Below, piece after piece: positions 37,903-49,058 of a stretch of 64,000 bases of DNA. The notes under the pieces are model-generated. The model had not been told where the DNA came from. It did no database searches and worked only from the letters and a program-made list of their open reading frames with translations. The position numbers and the translations under genes are program-made. The DNA comes from Formicarius rufipectus. Its lineage: Eukaryota; Chordata; Aves; Passeriformes; Formicariidae. How positions within the stretch are numbered: position 1 is the first letter of the stretch; the number at the start of each line of letters is the position of its first letter. The stretch lies in assembly GCA_013399695.1 (NCBI GenBank), contig VXAU01000760.1, positions 4,085,610 through 4,149,609 on the forward strand, given 5' to 3'.

Positions 37903-38814
37903 CAGTCATTCAATAAATATTACTTCCACGAACAGTTAATAGTCATTTGTAATTCCAAAGTGTAAGGAGATATTCTGAATAAAAAACACTGTATGAGGAA
38001 GATAATCATGCAAAAATTTCACATAGTCAAAGCTTTCCATGCCGTGTATGAGCTCAGGTCACTGGAGAGCGAGTTGGGATGTACATTTCAACCAAAGACT
38101 GTCAAGCCACCTATAGATATTTCTACACAAAACACTGGAAAGCAGTAATCTCATCAGGTTGGATTTTTTCTCCTCAGACTCTTGAAGACTTCAAGACAGG
38201 ATGATTCTTGAAGGAGGAGTAAATAATCCACTTACTTTTTAAAGACAATTCTAGATAACCTGAAGTACTGAGCCCACACACCACTCTAACTTCAGATGAG
38301 CAAATCTTCAATATCTTGATGTAATTGCACTGATTAGAATTCCCTATAAGGGTATTTCTGTCCTTAAAGAGCTTTGATTTTAGGAAGGCTAGTATTTATG
38401 ACTATCTATTAAACACCATTTAGCAATGGAATATAATAAACTAAGGTTTGTGTGAACTTCACATAAGTTTTGAGCATCTTGAGTTTTTAGAGACATTCAG
38501 GGGTTTGCTTTGAAAATAAATATAATAAAGAGTACCACCTATCCAGAGATGCTTACATCAAGTTGTCTATCAGAATGGTGCTTGCAGAGAAAGTTCCATA
38601 AACAAATGTTTTAGAGGAGAGAGTTAGTGAAGTTACAGATTCACCCTAGAAGAAAGTTTAAATTATTCTTTTTAAAGGCTTATCATTTACTAAGGACACA
38701 TGTAAAACAAATGCTGTCCCCATTGCAAGGGGAATTAGAAGTTTATTGTAGCCTCTAATCACTAGTTCCAAAACCTTGAATCTGAGCACAAACCTGCAGT
38801 ATAAACAGAAGGTT

Positions 38815-38990
38815 AGACTAGGACTCACGTGCTCAGCATTTTAATTCCTGGCTCTGCACCTGGCAAATCCCTTTACTGTTCTGTGCTTCAGTGTCTCTAC
38901 CTGTAAAATGTGAATAAAACTGCTGATTTCCTTTGAAAAGAATTTGAGATGTATTATGGAAAAGCCACATGTAAGAGTATAGTACTGCTA
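38815..38990 (+). mobile_element. MIR-like ancient SINE
   Basis: ATTCCTGGCTCTGCACCTGG, AAATCCCTTTACTG, CTGTGCTTCAGTGTCTCTAC and CTGTAAAATGTGAATAAAAC track the MIR core in order. A weaker TGTAAGAGTATAGTACTGCT resembles its 3' part (TGTAAAGCGCTTAGAACAGT). It lies in intron 2. Confidence 0.75.
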
Positions 38991-41762
38991 ATCTTATAGT
39001 TGATTTTGTATACAGAAACCTTTATTAAATCTGTCTATTGAGTAGGATTAATGAGGTGGTTTCTTTTTTCTTCTACTGTTAGCTAATATATATATCTCTT
39101 CTACACTGTAACACAAAAGGTGATTGAACTGAGGAAATGTGGATTGTTAGTTGAAGCTCTCTTGCAAATGGAATAAGTTAATTGCCACAAATAGGAAAAA
39201 AGTTCTCTTCCAATAACCGAGCACAAAGACAGATTCATATTATACTAAAGAAATCAACTGAGACAAAATGTTCCTGTCTATATTTTTACTCCATCTGCAT
39301 ATCAGAAAAATATTAATTTCCTATATCCAGACCTCTCTAAGAAAAGAAACTGTATCCAAAAACATCTCTATGTTGTCTGCTGGTTCAGGCACTACCCGGA
39401 CTGTTCACCCAAGCAAGCAGTGCTAAATCCATTCCTGGGATCCGAGGAATGCAGAAAGCACCTCCAACTGTAAGCACACATCATGTGCCTCCTGGACAGC
39501 TTACTTCACTTGGGTATTCATTTTTTGAGTTCCCAAAACTTAATGGAGAAGCTTCCATGTAAACTTCATCCTTGCAAGACAGTGAGAGCTTTGACTTGGA
39601 GAGATTCTGGCAAATTCTCTCTTTGAGCCAAGAATCTGAAGGACATTAGTTCACTTGCAGTATGAATATAGAAAAATTTAGAAAACAGACTGCCTTGAAA
39701 GATTCAAAAAAACCAAACAAACAACAACATAATAATACCAGCCTTTGTTGTCCTCTGAATCTCAACAAAGCTCAAAACAATACATTTTTGCAATACAAAA
39801 TCTACAGCTACTTTATTTTCTTCCTTTTAAGAGAGTAAGAAAGTGCCACGCTTTGCAAAGTTCTTAGAGCTATGAGGAAAGGTAGTATTTTCCTTATTAA
39901 CACTTAACTTTTTACTTTTGAAGCCTCCACCAAAGAGGCTTTGGAACACAAACCTTCAGGCAAATCAACTCTCTTCAGTTTAATATAGATCAGAGACAAG
40001 GTCTTGAATCAGCAGCTGAAACATCTTTGTTTCAGATAATCACCTCTCACTGCAAATTCCAAAGAACAAGGTAGAAGGTCATTGTGCCACACTAGAGAGC
40101 TTGTAAAAAGTACAAGATTCATCACAATATATTAAAAACATACCAACACAAGCAATTATGTAAGAGGACAACAAGTCATTTCCATATTAGTGTTAATAAT
40201 GCAATTGCAACTGATAACCTCCATGTATTTCTCAGGAAGAATACAGGAGACATGCAGAAGGATGAAGTTGAGCTATTAAAATACCCACTTATGAACAATC
40301 TGTTTGACTCAAATTCTTAGTGAATCCACCTAAAATGCAAACCAGGCAAAAATGTTACTTACACAATACCAGACCACAGATTGATGAAGACACCAGGGAA
40401 ATCTGGTACAGGGAAGAGCATGCCCTTAATTGATCAGGACGTATGGAGCAACCATGCAGAGATGAGACTGCATTTCAACTAAGTAATAAGAGCAGATCAT
40501 TGTTTGTTTCTGCTTCAGTGCTCTCTCAAAACTCCATCCTTGGTGCCTGGCATACGTTCTACTGTAAAATAACAGATAGGGGAGATGGAATTCCAAGAAA
40601 TAAAGCTTTGTGCTCTAGACATTGCCCACCAGAACTCCTACCTGACTTGTGATACAACCCTGAAATACTTACACCTCAGATACAACCTGAGAGTCCTAAC
40701 CCATCAAACATATACTTTCCACAGGTTGATTCTACTTTCAAAAAATTTATTTAAATGAATGTTACAGGGAAAACATCGACAAATCCATTTGGGCTAGCAA
40801 AGAATTATGAAAAACACCCTTCAAGGATTAAACTCATGCCTGTTCACTTTGACATTATGCAGTGTGTGAAAACACCTCAGGAGAATCAAACTCATTGAAA
40901 CACTTCAAAAAGAGATACAACTGACATTTTACCTATTCATTCCTGAATAAACTGAAAAGAAATTATTCTACAAGACTATCCTCAATATGAAAAAGATGTC
41001 ACACTTGCCTGCGGAAACTGCAATATTTCTTCATCAACAGGTTTCATTACCCCTAGTGCTTGGTACTAAGCTGGTCATTAACAGAACTAAGGAAAGTTTG
41101 ACAATTTTTTTTTTTTTAATTTTTGCAGATACTAAAGTCTGTGCAAGACATTTAAGCATTACTAAAAAAGCAGTGTACACAACAGTAGAAAGCAAAGGAT
41201 CATATGTTGTGTGCTTTCCAGCTACAGTTTTGCCAGATGATGTCAAGTTTAAGACTGTCTGTGTTACAACAAATGTTTAGAAGTTTAAGCATTTCAACAT
41301 TTCCACCACTGTCATTGTACTTCCAGAGTTGTGAACCATGTCATATACTAATACTTTAATCCTTAAATAACCATATTTTCTTAACACCTCAGGAACATGT
41401 ATTTTCCAAAATAACATATAATTGAATGTTATAAATAGCAAAAATAAACATAATAAAAGTATTGCTTTAGCTTTTATTTTTGCCTAAACTTATATGATGT
41501 TTGGAGACACGGCATCATACAAATGCCTGGAAGAAACACTATTGCCCCATTTCAAAGAACCACCTCATACAACACATTGGCCAACTTAAGGCCATTTGTA
41601 ACATGTCTCAGATGGATTTTGGTGTTTAGCACATTAACTCTGGGCAGAGATCCCACCTGCAGTCCTCCCGTATGGACCCCCACGTCCAAATGACAACCCC
41701 CAAATGATAACACTTTCAAGGTTTGTTTCCCGTGCGTTTTCATTCACACAGAGTGCTCTCAC

Positions 41763-42049
41763 CTCTGTTTCATCCCATTTCAGGTCCACGAGCCTCTGCC
41801 CCGCTCTGGGTTGCCAGGTGGGTAGCGCCGGTGTCGCTCTGGTGCGGGGGGGGACCCCGTCGGGCTCCAGGGTGGCCGAGCCGGGGCTGCCCCGCCGGGG
41901 AGGCGGCGGCTCCGGCCGCTCGGCCGCTGCGGCGCTGCGAGAGGAGCGCTCACAGTTTGCTCCCTCGTAGCCTTCGCTGCACACACAGAGGTAGCCATCA
42001 CCGCCGCTGCTGCAGTTACCATGGCGACAAGGGTTGCTGGCACAGGGAT
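41763..42049 (-). CDS. DNER: DNER exon 2 (EGF repeat 2 and linker)
   Basis: This 287-nt internal exon begins inside an Asp codon (phase 1) after the acceptor TTTCAG and ends on a full Glu codon before the donor GTGAGA. The first third encodes a six-cysteine EGF repeat, starting DPCASNPC and closing at GANC, with an NCS sequon. It is followed by an Ala/Pro/Arg-rich linker, then the conserved stretch LPTWQP and a KWDETE end. Human DNER, as I recall it, has the same DPCASNPC start and the LPTWQP and KWD motifs, so the identity is secure. The linker between them is poorly conserved and far richer in GC than the surrounding DNA. DNER is a neuronal type I membrane protein whose extracellular EGF repeats are reported to engage Notch on glia. 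The upstream exon, with the signal peptide and first EGF repeat, is outside the window. Confidence 0.95.
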
Positions 42050-45000
42050 CTGAAACAAACTGGAAAAAACGTATCATATAGGTCAATTACTGATTAGAAA
42101 GGATTTATTCCTAAGTTTTAAGAACACCATTAAACGGGATTCTTTCCCCCTACTGTATTTATCTTCTAAACATATTTATGGACCAAGCACGTCTTTGATG
42201 TATCTTCAAGGAGGTAAATTCAAAGGATTAAAGAAGAATACAAATTAATCCATATTAACTACTTTCTTCAGACCACTTATGCTAATTCGCTGTTGCCACA
42301 TTCAAACAAAGAGATAAGCATGAAACAGGAACGTGGCCACCGCTCCTTATCAGGCATTTTCAAAAACAGTCTTAGAAGATTAACTTTTTCAGGGAAAACA
42401 ACAGACATCTGGAAATTTTAGGGAGCAACAGAAATAGGAATGGGGCACAGAACTCATGAAGACCATCAGGTCACGAAGCAGCTCCGTGTGGTCAGAGTCA
42501 ACCCCATCAGACAGTCCTATTTGTGGAGACATCTTCCAATGTAACACAGCCAGGCCCTTCAAGCACACTTCATTTTGCAGACAGAAGTTTCAGAATTCTA
42601 TTAATTTTGGTGCTGAAAAGTTTCTAATAGGAGTTCAAAAGTAGGGGCAGAAGCGTGCTTGTTCTTAAAACAGCATTTGTAGTAGCATAGGGCAAGACTG
42701 AGCTTAGTGAGGTAGGAAAAATCCTGTCTTAGGCTTGCACGCCTTTAATTTATAGCTTAAATTTACCTACGGCACTCAGTTTTTTATGTCAGCATTGACT
42801 TTCAGGTTAAGTGTCTTCCCTCTTTTATGCTGATTTTTTACATCCATAATGTATTTACAGAATATATTTACAAACCCCTCTCAAGTTTCATCTCCTGGAA
42901 AAATAAGCCAAGCTTGCACAGTCTCCTCAGTGAGGACACGCCCTTCCCTCCAGACACATGCTCCTTTTTGCACCTGGGACTCCAAAGTTTAGCACTGCCT
43001 TTTGCAAACGCATCAATACCTTTGTTTGTCCTGGAAAAAGCTTCCTTGATAATACTTCAGAAATGTTGGCCTCGGTCAGAGCTAAATCATGCTGCTGGCA
43101 CACCATAATCGTTTGACTGAGACAGTCAGGCAGTTCCCTTGATTTGTCTTCACATCAAAGGGATAGCCCATCACTGGAATCAGACATTTCCTCAGTCTTT
43201 AAACATAGATTACACCCAAGTGTTCCAGTTCTAAAGGTTACCCAATATTCCAGTCCTTCCCTGAATAAGCAATGCTTCTTTATCTATTTCTCAGTAAAGA
43301 ACCACAGTTATTTATTGTTAAACATTTGTTTTAACTATCACAAGAATTACATAAACTTTATATATCATTAATGTCTTTAGAACAAGTATTGGGTTGGTCT
43401 ACAGTAGGAATTTTATCTTTCCATCAGTCCAAAGGTCTGGTGTCAGGGATACCTAATCCTAATATCACACTTTCTGATACAAAACAGTACTATTATTGAC
43501 CTCAGCTGGAACTCTTTCTCTGGTTGGAATTTTTGTGTACCCCAGACTGTAACAGTTTTGGACAGAACAAAGGAAACATTATGATGAAAGTTAATTTTGG
43601 AGTCAGTTAATAATGATGTCAGACTTTGTACTGATTGATGTAGAAGAGTCAGAGGCAATGGAAGGCTCTCCAAACTATAAAGGTCTACTCATTTATCAGG
43701 TGGGTTTGGTTACAGCTCAAAATGTTATTTACTTTGCACGGGAACATCTCATACATATCAGGTGATACATCAGACATCAGGATCAAGCTCTGGCTCTCCA
43801 TGTTTAAAACTCAACTATATATCAGTTTTATAAATCAATAAATTTTATATGTAAAGTAGCAAAGAAGTATGAATTTTTATGATCAGAAAGGCTTATATCC
43901 TTAAAGACTTTTTCTCCTTAGATCAACAGAATATATAAGTTCTCCAAGAACAATTTCTAGATCTCTTCTCCAAGAAATAATATTTAAGTGACAGAAAAGA
44001 ACAATTTCCAAGAAGGAACAAAACTAGTTCTGTTCTTTGGTTTGACAGTTATATTTTAAGCTTGTTCCACTGCCAAGTACCAGAGACATTCACAGAAATT
44101 TACTTTTCCTTTAAGAGTATTGAAGATAAAAAGTGTTGACACGTGAACAAAGCCCAGTTCAAAAATTGCTTGCAATGGTTTTTTCCTATTCTAGTTTCTT
44201 GGGCTAGATCTGAATTACAAAGACATTGTTGCATAAGCTCTTTACTCATGCTTTCACAATAAATCAGAAATCACATTAACCCCTTTTTTGTTAATAATTT
44301 AATTGTTCTTGTCTCACCTAAAATGTTAACGTTACTATTTGCAAATCTAGTAACAAGAAAGAAAAAAAAAATAACATTTTCAAACAATCACAAAGGGCAC
44401 ACTTTTTCCCATTAGTGAATACATCCATCCACTTTAAACGCAAAGTAATACAAAATGCTGTGCAACACATGCTATTTGCTGTAAACTCTTTTGAGCTGGT
44501 TTGACTGGAAACAAATGTCCTTCATGACAAGCCCTGCTTCGTGCTGCCCCTGCCACGCACTGGAAAATACCCTGTGCCTTATGAACCTCTCCCAAACTTC
44601 CACACATAGTGGAAGGGAAAACAATTAAAACTGTTTGATTTAGGTGAAGAATTAAAACAAAAAAAAAGTGTAAGATGTAGAACTTCAGCCACAGACCTTC
44701 CCAGAACTTAGTTTTATGAAGTACTTTACAGGATTTTATCATTCTCTTTTCTTAGCAGTAAATCTAAAGCTCATTTGTCTTTCAATAAGCCTATCAAAAC
44801 AGATCAATGTCCTTTATGCATAAGTTTTCTGTTAAATTAGCAAATAAAAAGAGATGGGCCAATAAAATTCATTAATTTGTGTTGGTTGTGATGTGTCCTC
44901 TAGTCCTTTCCAAGGAAGCAGCAATGGTTAGCCAAGGGATCTGAGAAACACCTCGACACAGTGAACAGCATGGCTACATCAGAATTCAAAGGTAGAAAAA

Positions 45001-46140
45001 TTTCGAGGCTTAACCTTCAAAAAGTGTTGAAGCTCATACCAACAGGAAAGAAGGTCTCGTCAGTAAGAGCTGAACATAAGTATATTGCAAGCACACAACT
45101 AAAAGAGCCCCTTATTTTAGCCACTCCTTATGAAATTCACAGTATTTTAAGAGACTTGCACAGAGAAAAGCAGAAAGCAAATAACATATATCCATATAGA
45201 CCATGATTCAATAGTAACACAGTATAATCCCTACGGAAAAAAAAAACCAAGTGCAAAATTTCAGTAAGAATGATTAAGAAAGTACATTTAGTATTTAGGT
45301 CTCTTGATTTCATCCCCATTTTTCCATTTAATAGTCTCTCTGTTTTCATAATATGTTTGTTGACTAAACAGGCACAGCCAGCCACAGCTGGCAAAGCCAA
45401 GCTAAACAATGTAAAATCTATTTGCACACAGCTATTCCATATGTCTGGATAGCTGTAATCTTTGGAGTATTTTTCCAATAGAATCCTAAGACAGATGCAT
45501 ACCAAGGTGCCCTTCACATCACAGTTAATTTTCCAAAGGCAGATTGAATATGGTACAAACACTGGGCCTGTTTAAGAATCACGCTCACAAACATGGATCA
45601 TTTGACAGCCAGTCCAGTTGTTTCCTAAAGTTTCAGTTTAAGATAAAACACTGCAGGATGTAAATCTGAACGTTCTTTCTGCCAGTACCACTTGGGGTGA
45701 CACTGATTTGTCGCTTGATTTTTATTGAGAATATCTTCAAAGTGGTCCTATTTGTGCTACCTGGAGACAGCCCAGGGAGATCCTTCAGAGGGCTTAAAAA
45801 AATAGAATGGTAAGTCTAAAGAGAGAAGATTTTTCCATTTACAGGATAAACTGCTGTGGTTCTTAGACATGTAAAGTGACTGTACCTGGTTGGGATTTAG
45901 GCAGCTAGTTTCTTCATGTGTCCTCTTAGGAGAAATTTAAATCAGAAAAACTGATTTTACCACCTACATTGCTCAAGAAATTCTTCAATATAAAAACAAG
46001 CAACTGCTCTCCTGGAAGATCCACCACATATCATCAGGATCAGACACACCAATTAAAAATTACTGACTTCTGAATGCTTTGGAAAGAAAATAATTAAAAC
46101 CTACAATCTAAGCCATTATCTGCTCTTGATACAGTAAGGA

Positions 46141-46152
46141 GGGGGGGGGGGG
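46141..46152. repeat. G12 homopolymer
   Basis: Twelve consecutive G in intron 1, in an otherwise AT-rich setting. Confidence 0.95.
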
Positions 46153-46554
46153 AAGAGTTTTTCCCTTACAAGCGCATCTGAAATATCATCTATTTTTGCA
46201 TATGCATCAATTCATTAAAAAGAGATGGAAACAGATTTAAATCTTTTACATAGCAATGGCAATAAAGATTATCTAGAAATGTAATCTCTTTGAAAAAATG
46301 GTTTAATTGTGTTCAAACTATTATTTAAATTCATCCTCATTCAATTCTTCACACAGCAAAGCTGTAAATCCCATTCTATCACACATTAAATAGCACTGTA
46401 AACTAGGACATTAAAGGCAAGGAAAAAAGGATGAATTGAAATATAAAAAAAAATCAGAAATCATTCACAGAAAAATCACTGAAATGAGTATTTCAAATAA
46501 ATGCATTTTATTCAGTTTTGAGAAAAGTTTTGTGACTCAGTAGGACTCAAGTAA

Positions 46555-46700
46555 CATATCAGGGTCCAATTTCTGGCTCTCCCAGAGACACCCCGTGTGA
46601 CCTGAGAACAGTCAGACTCTATCTCTGCCTCCTTTCCTGTAAAACGGAGATTACACCTCCCTTCTCACACTGCTTGTGTTGTCTGGTTAGAAAGGAATTT
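46555..46700 (+). mobile_element. MIR-like ancient SINE
   Basis: TTTCTGGCTCTCCCAGAGAC, GTGTGACCTGAGAACAGTCA, TCTCTGCCTCCTTTCCTGTA and AAACGGAGATTA follow, in order, the MIR core (a CTGGCTCTGCC-like stretch, GTGTGACCTTGGGCAAGT, CCTCAGTTTCC, TGTAAAATGGGGATAA). The copy is strongly diverged and without coding capacity. It lies in intron 1. Confidence 0.75.
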
Positions 46701-48991
46701 TTTTCCCATGATGGGAAACATAGAGACAGATGTAGATAGGAAGTCTAAACGAGCAATGAAATACAAATAAACAAGAAATTCAGGTTTCTTTTGAACACTT
46801 CTTTGCTCTGACGAACAGAAGTATTTAGAGAAATAGCCAGAAAACTTTAAAGTTAAGAAAAGATCCTAAATTACAGCACCTCTTCTAATTAATCCCTAAA
46901 TGACAGAAAAAATCATCTAGATAACACATCTTTAGACACTGTATTCTTCATCTAAGTAAGACAGACTTGAAAACAAGTGGGTTGGAGAACACATTAATTG
47001 AAGAGCACGTTAATTTTCCAACTGTGACCAACCAAAACAGAAATAAAACAAGTGTCTAAGACAACCTGATTACAGGAGTGAGGAAGAATGAGAGCTTTTT
47101 CTCACATGAGGATGTGAAAACCAGCCCATTGGGGCACCACAGTGCACAGACAGTGCACCACCACCACCACCTTGAACGACTGGTACGTAAAAGCTGCCTG
47201 CAATTTCCTTTGTGTTTAAGGACACTCCTCACAAGCAATTCTTCCACCACATGGGGAGAACCAGTACTGGCTCAGAGCGAAACCCTGCCTGACAGGGTGC
47301 AGTGACCACAGAGCAGACACCAGGCAGTCCATACAGGGACTGGGATGTCACGATCTGTCAGGGGGGAAAAGTGCCGTCGTGGTGCTACTTCATGCTACTT
47401 CATACTACAAGGGGTCCACAGGCAATGAAGCCCACCAGCCTGAGCCCTGGGGAGCAGGGACTTGGAAGAAAGGGCAGCGACAAAGGAACAGAAATCACTT
47501 TATACAGAAGTCCTGGAAGCCACAGCACTCAGGGCTTTCTTTGCCATCCCTAAACCAGTGTAAGCAGGAGAAAACATTTCTATATTACAAAAAACATCAA
47601 TATGGAAGCTGTGTCCATTTCAATTAAGAGGGACTAACTACAAGCTGTAAGACAGGGTTGGAATTAATCAAGATTTAGAAGGCTGAGGCCGAGAACTGTG
47701 TCATACTGAAAATAAAATGTAAGCAACTTCTTTCAAGAAGTAAACATTTATTGTTTCATTTGGCAATTCAACTCAGTGCCCCAACCCATCAAGAAAGTCA
47801 TCAATAAAACTAATAAAGTGCAACCTTTATCAGATCATTCAGAATACAATTCTTTGAAACACCATTAACATTGAGAATTTTGGATTCCTTCCAAGCTGCA
47901 ATTCTCATTCCATGAGTTTTGAATATTCAGACTAATGAAACTTCCAGTGAATGTAATAAAGGGATATAAACCATTTTTTTTTTTTTTACTTCAATGAAGC
48001 ATCAAAAATCGCCTAAAGAAATTGTCTGTTTAATTGTGAACCAAAGCATGGCTGCCCAAATCTATCTGAAAAAACAGCAAATATAACAAGGCAAAATTGA
48101 GCAGCACAATAGATTTTAAAAACAGAGCTCCAGCAAATGGCTAATTTACCCTTGTGTAATAAGCTACCAGACACCAACTGCTTTGCTCTACCTATCCTCA
48201 GGCACGTTCTTACCTCCAGGCATACTGAAATAACTGCAAAGTAAATTGAGATCCCTTCCCTCAACAAAAGGAAAATATCTGCTTTACACTAACCACAGGG
48301 AACTGTCAGATGACAGCATGTGCATAAACAATTATTGACAAGCACTTTACCTTTTTTCTCAGCTTTTCTCATCAGACAATTTTTAATCCTTTCCTTTTAA
48401 TATATATTTGCCTTTTTTCTGTTGTGAAAGAACATTCAAACTGTTTGCTGTTGATCTAATATAGTGGATTTAATATTACACTCCAAGCAGACAAGCTAAG
48501 ACAACATACTTCAGCAAAACCCATTCTTAGCAAAAACACTTTTCAAAAAACCAAAATTGTCAGAATATCCATCCTGAAGACAGGTCAACGACTTAAAAGA
48601 AAGGATTTAAGAAGTACCAATAGCGTGAATAATGCGAAGATCAGCGTGGAGGTTTTTATTGCAGCACCATCTCATTTCACTCTCAGTAAGGGTTGGCATC
48701 CATGAGATGGAACCCCGGTGCCACTGTCATGGTGGCAAAACCAGGGGGTAATTCTGAAGGCAAAGCACTACATTTGTTACACTGGCACAATATATGTGTT
48801 TGTTTAGATCTTATGCTATTATTTCATTATTAAAACATCACACAGTGAAAGAATTACCAATTGTGTCTTTATTCTTAATATTGTTTTCCCTTTTCAGAAG
48901 TAATTTTTCTTGAGCAACAGTAGGGTGCACAAAATATTTTGATGATAGGACATTAAGATATATAATGATATGAGAATTCACAACATTTTTC

Positions 48992-49058
48992 ACTTCTAGA
49001 ATAAACTAATGAAAAGCTGAAATTAAGTAATTATGATGCTTTTAATTATTCTAGAAGT
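48992..49058. repeat. 13-bp inverted repeat with TTCTAGAA cores
   Basis: ACTTCTAGAATAA (48992-49004) and its exact reverse complement TTATTCTAGAAGT (49046-49058) flank 41 bases that include AAGTAATTATGATGC. Each arm holds a TTCnnGAA pair as found in heat-shock elements. Whether it binds anything is unknown. Confidence 0.8.

Larger units (their letters stand above)
31737..41762 (-). other. DNER: DNER intron 2
   Basis: This 10.0-kb phase 0 intron contains a long A-rich simple tract (32601-32689), an A23 run (33901-33923), a CR1 fragment (35475-35655), a TG/CA mirror (35797-35826), a solo LTR (37407-37902) and a MIR-like relic (38815-38990). No exon was recognised. Confidence 0.9.

Noticed and set aside
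41704..42097. Plus-strand and alternative minus-strand open frames over exon 2
   Set aside because: They arise from the GC-rich sequence of exon 2. Only the minus frame with the EGF cysteines fits DNER and the neighbouring exon phases.
42890..43260. Possible degraded CR1 in reverse orientation
   Set aside because: A few words looked CR1-like but their order did not follow the consensus.
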